DNA from: Salinigranum marinum
GTDB lineage: Archaea; Halobacteriota; Halobacteria; Halobacteriales; Haloferacaceae
NCBI RefSeq assembly: GCF_024228675.1
Contig: NZ_CP100461.1
Location: 496,001-560,000, forward strand
DNA: 64,000 bases
Direction: 5' to 3'
The translations under genes and the position numbers were made by a program. The notes beneath the pieces are model-generated. The model was not told the DNA's origin, made no database searches, and saw nothing but the letters and a program-made list of their open reading frames with translations. This document shows, in pieces, positions 17,252 through 26,120 of this stretch. Every line of letters starts with the position of its first letter. The first letter of the stretch is position 1.

Positions 17252-18589
17252 TTACGCGACGTACTCGTACTTCCGCTCGTTCATCCGGCCCCAGCCGGCG
17301 AAGACGAACTCGCCGCCGGGTTGAGTGAACTCCTCGACGTCGATCTCCTTGTCGTGGTTGTGGACGTCGTGGACCTGTTCGTACTCGTCGAACGAGAGGT
17401 CGTACCGGCGGGCGATCTGTTCGTCGATGTTCAGCTGCTGGATCTCCTCCTTCCAGCCTTCCCGGACGGTTTCGGCGTGGATCTCCGCCTGCGCGCCCGA
17501 ACCGTAGGAGCCGACGAGGAGTCGTTCGCCCGAGAGCCCTCGGCCGGTCTCGGCGGCCATCTTGAGCGCGGACGCGCGCGCGATGTGGACCGACCCGGTG
17601 TACCAGTTGCCCACCTGGCCCGCGAGCGTGAGCGTCGGGTCGATCGTGCGGGCGTACCAGTCGCGGTACTGTTCCGTGCCCTTGAGCCCGTCCATGTAGT
17701 CACGGATGGCGTCCTCGTACGCCTCCCAGGAGTCGAACTCGTCCTCGCGGGGTTGGCGACCGATCTCGGCGGCGAGGTCGTCTTCGATCTCGGTGTCGCG
17801 CGTCATGTGCCGGTAGCCGAGGAGCGCGGCCCGGCGGACCATCCCCGGAAACGGCGTGTGGAACGGGATGTACGCGAAGTCGTCGGAGTGGGTACGGCCG
17901 ACGACCGACTCGTAATCCTCCAGGGCCTCGCGCATGCGCGCGAGATACACCTTCATCGACCGCTTTCCGTCGACCGACGGGAACTGCTGGTTCGGCTTGA
18001 GGAAGTCCGTCTCGTCGGCGCTCCCGTAGCCCTGTTCGGTCGAGAGTTCGACCACGTCGGGCTCCTCGGAGATGAGCATCGCCACCGCGCCTGCCCCCTG
18101 GGTCGCCTCGCCCGGGTCCCCCCTCGCATAGAGCGCGGTGTCGGTGGCGATCACCAGCGCAGACCGGCCGCGGTGTCTCCCCGCCTTGATCCAGTTGTAC
18201 GCGTCGTCGATACTCTGGGTGCCGGCGACGCACGCGAACTTCCGCTCGCCCTTGTTCGCGTGGTGGAAATCGCCCTCGAACGTCTGTTCGAGACAGCCGG
18301 CGATGTACGTCGAGACGGGCTTGGAGTTGTCGAACGCCGACTCGGTGGCGACGTCGATCCGGCCGATGTCGTCGGGCGCGAGCCCGCGGCGGTCCATCAG
18401 CCGTTTTGCGGCGTTGGCACCCATCGTCACGATATCCTCGTAGACGTCGGGCATCGACGAGGCGTGGAGACCGAGCCCCTTCGTGTACTTCTCGGGGTCG
18501 TCCCCCTTCGTCGGCGCGAACGTATTGGGGAGGTCGAGTTTGAGTTTGCCGGTCCAGATCTCGATGGCGTCGATACCCACACTTGTCAT
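17252..18589 (-). CDS. hmgB: Hydroxymethylglutaryl-CoA synthase
   Basis: This enzyme condenses acetyl-CoA with acetoacetyl-CoA to HMG-CoA, the start of the mevalonate route to archaeal isoprenoid lipids. The 445-residue length fits haloarchaeal enzymes. The catalytic triad is visible: E83 (VATESAFDNSKP), C120 (FACVAGTQ) and H244 (IPFHTPFPG). The C-terminal GGEFVFAGWGRMNERKYEYVA is also characteristic. It is transcribed alone; HMG-CoA reductase is not in the window. Confidence 0.95.
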   Translation of the reverse strand: MTSVGIDAIEIWTGKLKLDLPNTFAPTKGDDPEKYTKGLGLHASSMPDVYEDIVTMGANAAKRLMDRRGLAPDDIGRIDVATESAFDNSKPVSTYIAGCLEQTFEGDFHHANKGERKFACVAGTQSIDDAYNWIKAGRHRGRSALVIATDTALYARGDPGEATQGAGAVAMLISEEPDVVELSTEQGYGSADETDFLKPNQQFPSVDGKRSMKVYLARMREALEDYESVVGRTHSDDFAYIPFHTPFPGMVRRAALLGYRHMTRDTEIEDDLAAEIGRQPREDEFDSWEAYEDAIRDYMDGLKGTEQYRDWYARTIDPTLTLAGQVGNWYTGSVHIARASALKMAAETGRGLSGERLLVGSYGSGAQAEIHAETVREGWKEEIQQLNIDEQIARRYDLSFDEYEQVHDVHNHDKEIDVEEFTQPGGEFVFAGWGRMNERKYEYVA

Positions 18590-18656
18590 GACTGCGTGTT
18601 ACTGCGGAGGGGCATATGGGTTTGTCGATGGCTATTTCGTCGGTCGTCGAACCCCC

Positions 18657-20258
18657 TCACTCGACCGTGTTTTTGTACTTGCTCGACCGCGGCGTGTACG
18701 CGCCGTCGGGCCGGATGTCGAGTCGCTTGTCGCCGGTGAGTTTGAACCCGTCGAGGGAGACGGTCCCGGCACCGGTGACGTCGGCGACCGCATCCTGCCA
18801 CTGGGAGGCGGTCGCGAGATCAGCGTCGCGGATGTCGATGTCACCGGCCGTGGCGGTAAGCGTGAGCCCCCGGTTCGTGCTTTCGAGGCCCCCGCCGCTC
18901 ACGTCGATCGACGTTCCCGTGATCGAGAGCGTGTTCGCCGACCGGAACACCGTGGTCCCGGCCGCCTCGACGGGGCCGCTCGCGTCGATCGACACCGCAT
19001 TGTTGTCCGAGGTCACGGTGGCGCCGCGGAGGTGGACCGCGTTGCCCGACACGTCGACGGCACTGGTCCCCGAACTGAGAGTCGCGTCGTCGGCGGTCAT
19101 GTCGCCGCCAGCGTCGACCCGAACGGCGTTGTTGTCGGCGGTCACCGTCGCGGCCGTGAGGTCGAGCGTCGCCCCGGAGAGTTCGATCTTGCTCGTCGCG
19201 GAGTCGAACGTCGTCCCGTTCACGTCGATGTCGCCACTGGCGTCGACCGTGATCGGGCCGTTCCGCGCATCGACGGTCGCCCCGCCAAGGGCCATCGCCG
19301 CAGCCGTGAGCGACACTGCGCTCGTGTCCGAGTCGAACGTCGCACCGTGGGCGACGATGTCGCCGGCAGCATCGATCATCACGGCTCCGTTCTGCCCGGA
19401 TAGCGTGTCGCCGGTGCCGACGTACACCGCCCCGCTTCGGGCGACCACGTCGACGGTGCTCGTCGTCGACGTCAGCCCCACGTCGACATCGACGCTGTCG
19501 GCCTCCAGCCTGACCTTCCCGTTCCGCGCCCGCAGTTCGCCCCCGCTCACACTGTCCGGAACGACCAATATCGGCCCCGATGGAGCGCTGTACGCGACGT
19601 CGCCGTTGTCGTTGTCTGTGAGATCGACCTTCGTATCGGCTGTCCCGCTGTCGTAGAGGCGGTTTCCGTCGTAGTCGAGGTACGCAGACCCAGGGTCGCG
19701 CGTCCCACCGCCACCACCACCGCCACCGCCACCACCGCCACCGCCACCACCGCCACCACCAGCCACGGCAGTCGGCGGTTCGTACTCCGGCGCGAGCGCT
19801 CCCCTCTCTTTGTCGTCGATCGTCACGGGGCTGTTGAACGGAACCGACCCCGTGGCGTTGTGGACGACGAGCACCCGGAGGCGGTCGCCGTCCGCGTAGT
19901 TCGCGGTCGAGTTCCACGTGTACGTCCACGTCTCGCCGGCGTCGAACGTCGCGGCTGTCGATCCCGTCAGGGTGCCCGCGGAGAGCGTCGGCCGCGTTTC
20001 GTTCCCACCCTCGTCACGGAGGACGACGAACACCTCGTCGGTGTCGAACGCGGTCCCGCCGCCGTGGGTGACGGTGACGGTGACGTTCCCCGCCGCCGGC
20101 GTGAGGCCAACGTCGAGCGCCACGCGTGGCTCGGGGTCGTCACCGAGCGACCCGAGATAGAACACCCCGAACGTGCTGATCGCGACGACGACGAGCCCCG
20201 TGAGGAGGACGACACCGACGCCCTCGATCTGTCCCCGTCGCGTGTCGGCATCGCTCAT
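18657..20258 (-). CDS. Surface protein with pilin-like anchor, 19-Gly hinge and beta-helix-type repeats
   Basis: This 533-residue protein starts at 20258 (MSDADTRRGQ), just before a single hydrophobic segment (about 12-36) that resembles archaeal type IV pilin/flagellin-like N-termini. Residues 40-166 form an immunoglobulin-like outside domain with several Asn-X-Thr/Ser sites. Residues 167-185 are 19 consecutive glycines. From about 240 onward the sequence is Asp/Thr/Ala-rich and repetitive, including four units of exactly 43 residues (284-455), suggesting a beta-helix or beta-solenoid. It is divergent from another pilin-like gene of the same length, sharing a 169-base promoter region. Adhesion or surface-layer association is inferred; no homologue is named. 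Confidence 0.75.
   Translation of the reverse strand: MSDADTRRGQIEGVGVVLLTGLVVVAISTFGVFYLGSLGDDPEPRVALDVGLTPAAGNVTVTVTHGGGTAFDTDEVFVVLRDEGGNETRPTLSAGTLTGSTAATFDAGETWTYTWNSTANYADGDRLRVLVVHNATGSVPFNSPVTIDDKERGALAPEYEPPTAVAGGGGGGGGGGGGGGGGGGGTRDPGSAYLDYDGNRLYDSGTADTKVDLTDNDNGDVAYSAPSGPILVVPDSVSGGELRARNGKVRLEADSVDVDVGLTSTTSTVDVVARSGAVYVGTGDTLSGQNGAVMIDAAGDIVAHGATFDSDTSAVSLTAAAMALGGATVDARNGPITVDASGDIDVNGTTFDSATSKIELSGATLDLTAATVTADNNAVRVDAGGDMTADDATLSSGTSAVDVSGNAVHLRGATVTSDNNAVSIDASGPVEAAGTTVFRSANTLSITGTSIDVSGGGLESTNRGLTLTATAGDIDIRDADLATASQWQDAVADVTGAGTVSLDGFKLTGDKRLDIRPDGAYTPRSSKYKNTVE
18894..19409 (-). repeat. Four tandem 129-bp coding repeats (43 residues each)
   Basis: Residues 284-326, 327-369, 370-412 and 413-455 of the surface protein align without gaps. 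Shared positions include (N/D)xxxA/Ix(V/I)DAxG in the first half and T-S/A-x near unit position 29-30. DNA identity between units is lower than protein pattern identity, so the duplication is old and selected rather than recent. Confidence 0.8.
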
Positions 20259-20280
20259 CGGTGCTCGTAGGAACACCGGG

Positions 20281-20287
20281 TATATAT
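20281..20287 (-). promoter_or_regulatory. TATA box of the repeat-containing surface gene
   Basis: TATATAT lies 23-29 bases upstream of the minus-strand ATG at 20258. This places the transcription start at or next to the start codon (leaderless). Confidence 0.6.
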
Positions 20288-20398
20288 GCTTCGGCCTCCC
20301 GATACCAACGCTGGTAACGCTGTCTCCGCCCGTCTCTCGTGCGAGCGCGCTCGAACCAACGCGGGTGTGTCTCGGAATTGATAGCCGCGTCGCCAATG

Positions 20399-20405
20399 AT
20401 ATATG
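20399..20405 (+). promoter_or_regulatory. TATA box of the Big_1-containing surface gene
   Basis: ATATATG lies 23-29 bases before the ATG at 20428. It mirrors the TATA box of the divergent gene at the same distance, so both genes start leaderless from one 169-base region. Confidence 0.6.
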
Positions 20406-20427
20406 TGGCGTCGGTCTGGTTCAACTG

Positions 20428-22029
20428 ATGCTCAGGGGTGACGACCGCGGGCAGTCGATACAGATCGGCGCGATTCTGCTATTTGGCGTGCTCGTCATCA
20501 GCCTCTCGATCTTCCAGACGGTCGTCGTGCCGTCGGAGAACAGCGGCGTCGAGTTCAACGGCTACGTGGAAGCGACCGACGACCTCGTGACCCTCCGAAA
20601 CGGTCTCCTCGCCGCCGGAACCCGGGGAGGACTGGAGTCGGAGACCGTCCAGACGGGCGTCCGTTACCCCTCGCGCATGGTGTTGATCAACCCCGGTCCT
20701 CCGGCCGGCTCGCTCGAAACCACGGCGTCGGAGAACGTGACCATCGCGGGCGTCGAGGCCGTCTCGGGCGAGGAAGCGAACGTCCGCGGGTTCTGGAACA
20801 CCACCGATCGGGGCGCACAGAACTACAGCACGCGGCGCGTCTCGTTCTCACCCGGCTACAACGAGGTCGAGGTTCCGCCGGTCGAAGTGTCCGGAATGGG
20901 GGCGTACCGACTCACGCCGAACGGTCCGCTCTCGATCGCCGGCCAGACGTTCATCACGGGCAATCGGATCACGCTCGTCACCGTCGACGGCGACCTCGGC
21001 GCGTCGGGCCTGTCGACGTCGGTGACGGCCTCGCCCGCCAGCGTCGCCACGCGCTCGGTCACCGTGACGGGCAACGGGAGCGACGTCACCGTGACCCTCC
21101 CCGTTCCCGGGAACGGCACCGAAGCGGCCGCCGAACAGTGGATCGACTCGTCGGAGGCGCAGACGCTGAACGACACGAACCCCAACGTCGAACGGATCGT
21201 TCCTAACGGCTCGCGCGCCGACGTCGTCCTCGACGGCTCCCGCCAGTACGAACTCCGACTCGCTCGCGTCGTCGTCCACGACAGCGGCGATTCGGGGGTG
21301 GCGGCGGAGACCGAGCCGCAGTATCTCGTCCCGCTGGCCGCCAACGGGACGACGGTGCCGACGACCGGGACACGACGGCTCGCCGTCGAGGTTCGTGACC
21401 GCTACAACAACCCTGTCGAGGGGGCGGCGGTCGACTTCAGCGCGACCGGCGGCTCGCTCGACGGCAACTCGACGGTCATCACCGGTAGCGATGGCCGTGC
21501 GAGCGTCGCGTTCGACATCGACGACGTCGACTCGGCGACGCTCGACGCCGCGATCGACGGGGCAGGCCTCCCACCCTACAACTCGACGACGATCGAGGTG
21601 TCGCGCGCGGGAGCCGGCGGCGGGTCGGGTGACGCTGCTGCGGGGACGGACGACATCAACCCGAGCCAGAGCGGCGACGTGCAGCTCACGTCCGCTCAAC
21701 AGAGCGGTGACAAATCGACCGCCCGGATCACGTTCAACAACACGGGCACGGCGAACCAGACGATCGAGAAGATCCGGATCTCGTTTTATTTCGGCGGCGG
21801 CAGGGGCGGGTCGGGCAAGACGGCGACGAGCGCGACGATCGACGGGAGCTCGTTCGACATCCCCGGGACGACCAACACTCTCTCGAAGACGTTCCCGGCC
21901 GGTCAGGAGTCGTCGCTGGTGATCGACTTCGACGGGAACAGACCGGAGGTGACCGGCTCGCTGTTCGTCATGACGGTCTGGTTCGACGAGGCCGGAAAAG
22001 AGACGTACTTCATCACCGTCCCGCTGTAG
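20428..22029 (+). CDS. Surface protein with pilin-like anchor and invasin-type Ig (Big_1-like) domain
   Basis: This 533-residue protein begins MLRGDDRGQS followed by one hydrophobic segment (about 11-34), a common archaeal pilin-like or class III-like N-terminus. The start at 20428 is set by the TATA position and this signal; the longer frame upstream is not used. The outside part is rich in Asn-X-Ser/Thr. Around residues 305-385 is a bacterial-Ig/invasin-like module (RRLAVEVRDRYNNPVEGAAVDFSATGG, then GRASVAFD). A Gly/Ser-rich linker (AGAGGGSGDAAAG) leads to a final beta-rich domain of about 120 residues. It pairs with the divergent surface gene; a role in cell-surface structures is inferred. 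Confidence 0.75.
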   Translation: MLRGDDRGQSIQIGAILLFGVLVISLSIFQTVVVPSENSGVEFNGYVEATDDLVTLRNGLLAAGTRGGLESETVQTGVRYPSRMVLINPGPPAGSLETTASENVTIAGVEAVSGEEANVRGFWNTTDRGAQNYSTRRVSFSPGYNEVEVPPVEVSGMGAYRLTPNGPLSIAGQTFITGNRITLVTVDGDLGASGLSTSVTASPASVATRSVTVTGNGSDVTVTLPVPGNGTEAAAEQWIDSSEAQTLNDTNPNVERIVPNGSRADVVLDGSRQYELRLARVVVHDSGDSGVAAETEPQYLVPLAANGTTVPTTGTRRLAVEVRDRYNNPVEGAAVDFSATGGSLDGNSTVITGSDGRASVAFDIDDVDSATLDAAIDGAGLPPYNSTTIEVSRAGAGGGSGDAAAGTDDINPSQSGDVQLTSAQQSGDKSTARITFNNTGTANQTIEKIRISFYFGGGRGGSGKTATSATIDGSSFDIPGTTNTLSKTFPAGQESSLVIDFDGNRPEVTGSLFVMTVWFDEAGKETYFITVPL

Positions 22030-22072
22030 CGCGGCGCGGAAGTGAGCGACGCCGGTGACCCGGCGCGCTCGG

Positions 22073-22660
22073 TCACTCGTCGTCTTCTTTTTCGATGACT
22101 TCGGGGTCCGCGAGCGCCGACTGCAGCGAATCCAGTCCGGAGACCCAGTCCGAGACGAGGCCGTACTCGATGTCTTCTAAGACCGTGACGTCGAGTTCGT
22201 CGTCGTCCTCGATGAGGAGCGTCCCCGCCTGGACCGTGTGGGCGAAGGCCGTGTCGAGATCCTCGTCCTCCTCGGCGGCGACGGCCGCCTCGACGTGTTC
22301 GCCGATGGTCCCCTCGGGAGCGGGACCGCCGGCGACGTACTCCTCGGCAGCGGCGAACACACAGCGGAGACTCATCTGGACACCGTCGACGAGGATGAGT
22401 TTCTCCTCGCTCTCGAACGCCGCCTCCGAGAGGACGATCTCGCCGATGTCGCGGATCTCTTCGAGGGCGACCTCGTCGTCGATGCTCCCGTCCTTGTACG
22501 CGGAGAGGACCTTCGCGACCGCGATGGCGGCGTCGTCCTGCATGTTGAACAGGAGCCGCGCCGACTCCTCGCTCTCGGGGTCGAGGTCTTCTTCGTCGAC
22601 CCGTGAGAGCCAGTTCTGCCAGCGTTCCTCGGTGTAGTAGGTCTCCTCTGCCTCGGTCAT
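22073..22660 (-). CDS. DUF2150 family protein
   Basis: This 195-residue, very acidic cytoplasmic protein begins MTEAEETYYTEERWQNWL and continues with RLLFNMQDDAAIAVAKVL, both hallmarks of the archaeal DUF2150 family, whose function is not known. The start is at 22660; the open frame continues upstream only as antisense of the TatD-like gene. It is mostly alpha-helical by pattern and has no metal motif. It is convergent with the surface gene. Confidence 0.85.
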   Translation of the reverse strand: MTEAEETYYTEERWQNWLSRVDEEDLDPESEESARLLFNMQDDAAIAVAKVLSAYKDGSIDDEVALEEIRDIGEIVLSEAAFESEEKLILVDGVQMSLRCVFAAAEEYVAGGPAPEGTIGEHVEAAVAAEEDEDLDTAFAHTVQAGTLLIEDDDELDVTVLEDIEYGLVSDWVSGLDSLQSALADPEVIEKEDDE

Positions 22661-22845
22661 ACATGACCGTCTCTGCCTGTCGTCAAAGGCCTTTCCTCTC
22701 CGTGGTTCGGTGTGAGTGTATCTCACTCTCGCCGCCCGAAAGCGACGACGGACGCGGGGTCGCGCCGTCCGCGACACGCTGGCACGCTCGCGGTGCGGTC
22801 CCCCCATCGGCCGAAATCGTCGGGGGCTGTCGGTCCGCGATCGAC

Positions 22846-23688
22846 TCAGCCGAGCGTCGATTCGGTGTCGATGCCGTACACCCGCCGGGGTGTTTCGACG
22901 TGCGCGAGCCGGACGGCGTCGTCGTACCCCTCGTCGAGGAGCGTCCGGACGCGCCGCGGGACGGTCTTCGGTCCGAGAACCGCCCCCGGACGGTCGGGGT
23001 CGTCGACGAAGTCGGTCTCCATCAGGAACGGCTCGCCCCGGTCGGCGGCCTCGCGGAGCCAGTCGGGTTCGCTCATCACGCTCGGGGTCACCCCCGCCAG
23101 CGTGCTCCCGGCGTAGTGTTTGACGACCTTCTCGCTCGGAAGGCCGCGCTCTTCGGCCCACGCGCCGACCGCCGTCAGGTCCTCGGTCGTCTCGGTGTGG
23201 AGTTGGACCGCACAGTCGCGGTCGGCACCGAGCGCGAGCGCGTGCCGGAGCACGTCGTTCGACGCCTCCCAGACGGCCTCGGGGACGTCGTAGTGGGGCC
23301 GACCGGACTTGAGCGCGAGCGCCCGGCCCTCCCCGACGTACTCCGCCGCGACGTCGAGGCCGTCGCACATGAGGTCGCGGGCGGCCCCGGGCTCGAAGCC
23401 CCGGTCGCGGACCAGCCGCGAGACGAGGCCGGGGTGGACACCGAGGACGGGCCAGGCCCGACCAGACAGCACCGTCGACGCGCGCTCGACGACCGCGAGG
23501 GTGGTCTCGAACACCGCCCGGAAGTCCTCGCCCGACTCCGCTTCGACGCCCAGGTGCCACGACGGCTTGTTAACGACGAGGAGGTGGGTGCCGCCGAGAC
23601 GGGCGAAGTCCTCGACGGCATCGATTCCCCGGCCGTGTTCGGGATCGAGATGCAGGTGGTTGTCCAGTACCGGCGTGCCGAGTTCCAT
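22846..23688 (-). CDS. TatD-like metal-dependent hydrolase
   Basis: This 280-residue protein is a TIM-barrel amidohydrolase related to TatD. It starts MELGTPVLDNHLHLDP, with metal ligands H11 and H13. Further candidate ligands are Glu/His in LQLHTETTED, H in VVKHYAG and the Asp in METDFVDDP. Archaeal members of this branch are annotated as TatD-related hydrolases of unknown substrate. The gene lies 185 bases upstream of DUF2150 in the same direction. Confidence 0.83.
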   Translation of the reverse strand: MELGTPVLDNHLHLDPEHGRGIDAVEDFARLGGTHLLVVNKPSWHLGVEAESGEDFRAVFETTLAVVERASTVLSGRAWPVLGVHPGLVSRLVRDRGFEPGAARDLMCDGLDVAAEYVGEGRALALKSGRPHYDVPEAVWEASNDVLRHALALGADRDCAVQLHTETTEDLTAVGAWAEERGLPSEKVVKHYAGSTLAGVTPSVMSEPDWLREAADRGEPFLMETDFVDDPDRPGAVLGPKTVPRRVRTLLDEGYDDAVRLAHVETPRRVYGIDTESTLG

Positions 23689-23973
23689 ACCGGTCGTTCG
23701 GCGGCGTGGACAAAAGGCGGACGGGTATCTGCCTCGGTCGTCGGTGCGCCTGTCGGAGCGCCCGCCCGGCCGCTCCGGCCGGAGGCGGCGACGACGGTCC
23801 CGGCGCCGGCGACAACGCGACACGACCAGGTTCGCCCGTCGAAACGTCAGACTTTCGTGAGAGTGTGTAACACGGTAACGTATGAGGTTCGACGGCGGGT
23901 TTCCGAACGGACGAGTGACGTGCCACACCGCGAACGGGGCCGTGGAACGCCGGCCCGACGACCGTGCGTCGAC

Positions 23974-24354
23974 GTGGAGGTGCGGCCCGTGATCCGCCGG
24001 CTGTTGACGCTTCCGTTCCGGCTCCTGGGAGTCGTCTTCGAGTTCGCGGTCGTCCTCGTGATGGTCGAGTTCTTCGGACTGACGCTGTACCTCTGGTGGG
24101 CGAACGAGGCGGCGCTGGACGCGTTCTTGACCGGCGTCCGTACCCCCGCGGCATTCGTGAGCTTCCTCCTGGCCGCGCCCGACCGGTCGCTCGTCGCCGG
24201 CGGACTCGCCGTTTTGGCTGTCTTCCTCGTCCTGAGCGGTGAGTCGGGGACGGGTACGAGCCACGTCCACGACGGCGGGTTCGGTGGCGACGGTGGTGTC
24301 GGCGGGTTCGGTGGCGACGGTGGCGACGGCGGCGGCGGTGGCGGCGGCGAGTAA
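23974..24354 (+). CDS. Small two-span membrane protein with Gly-rich tail, GTG start
   Basis: This 126-residue protein is not recognised. Two hydrophobic spans (LLGVVFEFAVVLVMVEFFGLTLYLWW, and LVAGGLAVLAVFLVLSG) are followed by a 28-residue tail made almost only of Gly, Asp and Phe (HDGGFGGDGGVGGFGGDGG). Starts at GTG 23974, 23980 or 23989 are all possible; I list the first. Gly-rich tails of this kind also occur on unrelated membrane-repair and surface proteins, so the tail does not identify the function. Confidence 0.6.
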   Translation: MEVRPVIRRLLTLPFRLLGVVFEFAVVLVMVEFFGLTLYLWWANEAALDAFLTGVRTPAAFVSFLLAAPDRSLVAGGLAVLAVFLVLSGESGTGTSHVHDGGFGGDGGVGGFGGDGGDGGGGGGGE

Positions 24355-24431
24355 GTATCTCCCCCCCGTCGCTCTGTGGAGAACGCTCTGCATCGCCAGG
24401 GGACTGCCACCCCGCGTCGGCGGCAGCGGGC

Positions 24432-24791
24432 TCAGACGCCGGGGACACCGAACGCCGACAGCGAGCCGATCCCGAACAGCGAGAGCACCGCGATGACGAC
24501 GAGCGACGCGACCCAGGCGACGAGGCCGATCCCCACCGCGGCCCCCCAGCCGCCTGGGTACCGCCAGTTCACCACCGCGACGTAAGCGGCGAGCGTGAGC
24601 AGGACCCCCACGAGCGGGATCCAGCCGAGGAAGAGACCGACGACTGCCCAGACGACCGCACCGACGAGCGCCGTGACGACGGCGTGTCCGAAGTCGGCCT
24701 CGTCGACGACGACGCGCGCGCCGACGTAGATCCCGAAGCCACCGACGAGGAGGCTCACGACGAACCCCACGAGCGAATCGAGCAGTGCCAT
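24432..24791 (-). CDS. Small four-span membrane protein
   Basis: This 119-residue protein starts MALLDSLVGFVVSLLVGGFGIYVGA at 24791 and has about four tightly spaced hydrophobic spans with GWIPLVGVLLTLAAYVAVVNWRYPGG in the middle. It resembles small haloarchaeal membrane proteins of unknown function. It ends close to the NYN-domain gene upstream (40 bases), so the two may share a transcript. Confidence 0.75.
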   Translation of the reverse strand: MALLDSLVGFVVSLLVGGFGIYVGARVVVDEADFGHAVVTALVGAVVWAVVGLFLGWIPLVGVLLTLAAYVAVVNWRYPGGWGAAVGIGLVAWVASLVVIAVLSLFGIGSLSAFGVPGV

Positions 24792-24831
24792 ACGTGACGG
24801 ACGACCGCAGGGAGCAAAAGTCGGCCGGTCG

Positions 24832-25287
24832 TCACTCTCCGAGCGTGACGTGTTCGGTGGCGGCGTTGGGGAGGGCGTCGGAGCGCCCGTGGGAACCCGG
24901 CGCGATCGCGACGGTTCGGAGCCCGTACTCGTTCGCGACTTCGAGGGCGGGCTTGAAATCCGTGTCGCGGGAGGCGATCGCGACGACGTCGGCCCGGGAC
25001 TCGACGACCAGCCGCGTGAGGTCGACGGCGAGTTTGACATCGACGTCGCCGCTCGTGACGATCACGTCGAAGCCTCGTGCTTCGGCGGCCTGGATGAGCC
25101 CCGGGGTGGCGTGTTCGTCCACGTACAGCCGGGTGGCGGCGAGGCGGCCGTACGAGCGGGCGGCCGCCCGCAGGTCGTCGAGGTCGACGTCGAACTCGTC
25201 GCGGAGGACGTTCGGGCCGTCGACGAACAGCGCCACCCGTGGCTCCGACGCCGATTCCTCGGCGAACAGCCGACGGAGGAGTGTCAT
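24832..25287 (-). CDS. NYN domain protein (LabA/DUF88-type PIN-like nuclease fold)
   Basis: This 151-residue protein has the PIN-like NYN fold of predicted RNases. Acidic active-site residues are visible in order: D23 with N26 in FVDGPNVL, D81 and D83 in SGDVDVKLAVD, and D108/D110 in ASRDTDFKPAL. The C-terminal RTVAIAPGSHGRSDALPNAATE is also typical. The start at 25287 excludes a long upstream frame that is antisense to the next gene. The RNA target is unknown. Confidence 0.87.
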   Translation of the reverse strand: MTLLRRLFAEESASEPRVALFVDGPNVLRDEFDVDLDDLRAAARSYGRLAATRLYVDEHATPGLIQAAEARGFDVIVTSGDVDVKLAVDLTRLVVESRADVVAIASRDTDFKPALEVANEYGLRTVAIAPGSHGRSDALPNAATEHVTLGE

Positions 25288-25388
25288 GCGACGGCTACCG
25301 TCGACCGGGACAAATGTGTGGTGATTCGACCCCGATTTGGGTCGGAGTTCGGACAACCTCCATGTCTCCCCGCTTCCTCGGGAGGGGT

Positions 25389-26120
25389 ATGAGGAGACAG
25401 ACACGCCGCCGGTTCGTCGCCGCCACGGCGCTCGCGGTCGCGGGGATCGCCGGCTGTACGGGACGGACGGGCTCGGCGGGAGCCGGCACCGAGGGCACGA
25501 GCGGGGGAGCGACGGAGCCGGGCGACACGGACGGGCGGACGACGGGGTCCAGCGAGTCCCTCGACAGCCACCCCGCCGCGGCGGGACTCGACGCGCAACC
25601 GACGCTCGGACCGAGGGAGGCGACGGCGACGATCGTCGCGTTCGAGGACCCTTCGTGTCCGCGCTGTCGGGCGTTCGAGCGGAACACCGTACCGCGGATC
25701 CGCGACGAACTCGTCGCCACCGGGCAGGCGCGGTTCGTCGCGCGGACCTACCCCGTCGTCTACCCGTGGGGCGAACCCGCGGTCCAGGCGCTCGAATCGA
25801 CGTTCGCCCGGTCGTCGGAGGCGTTCTGGGGGCTGTTCGCACACTACTTCGCCGACCAGGACGCCTTCTCGACCGACAACGTGCTCCCCCGGACGGAGGA
25901 GTGGCTCGCGGCGAACACCGATCTCGACGGGGCCGCGGTGGTCGCCGACGCCGAGGCCGGCGCGTACGACGACGCCGTACAGGTTGATCTCGACGCGGGC
26001 GAGGCCGCGGGCGTCGGCCGGACGACCCCGACCGTCTTCCTGTTCCGCGACGGCGAGTACGTGACTCGCGCGGGCGGGAGCGTCAGCTTCGACCTGCTCA
26101 CGTCGGCGCTGGGACTGTGA
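25389..26120 (+). CDS. Tat-exported thioredoxin-fold lipoprotein (DsbA-like)
   Basis: This 243-residue protein is a thiol oxidoreductase placed outside the membrane. It has a Tat motif (RRRFVAATALAVAGIAGC) with lipobox Cys23 and a Gly/Thr linker to about residue 70. The thioredoxin active site is CPRC (C90, C93) in EDPSCPRCRAFE. A cis-Pro segment TTPTVFLF lies near the C-terminus. The stop overlaps the start of a CxxC membrane protein (GTGA), so the two probably act as a redox pair, as DsbA with its membrane partner does in bacteria. Confidence 0.85.
   Translation: MRRQTRRRFVAATALAVAGIAGCTGRTGSAGAGTEGTSGGATEPGDTDGRTTGSSESLDSHPAAAGLDAQPTLGPREATATIVAFEDPSCPRCRAFERNTVPRIRDELVATGQARFVARTYPVVYPWGEPAVQALESTFARSSEAFWGLFAHYFADQDAFSTDNVLPRTEEWLAANTDLDGAAVVADAEAGAYDDAVQVDLDAGEAAGVGRTTPTVFLFRDGEYVTRAGGSVSFDLLTSALGL

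Noticed and set aside
19704-19760. The GGT/GGC tract as a CRISPR-like or microsatellite array
   Set aside because: It is a coding polyglycine run inside an open frame with no spacers; no CRISPR array was seen anywhere in the window.
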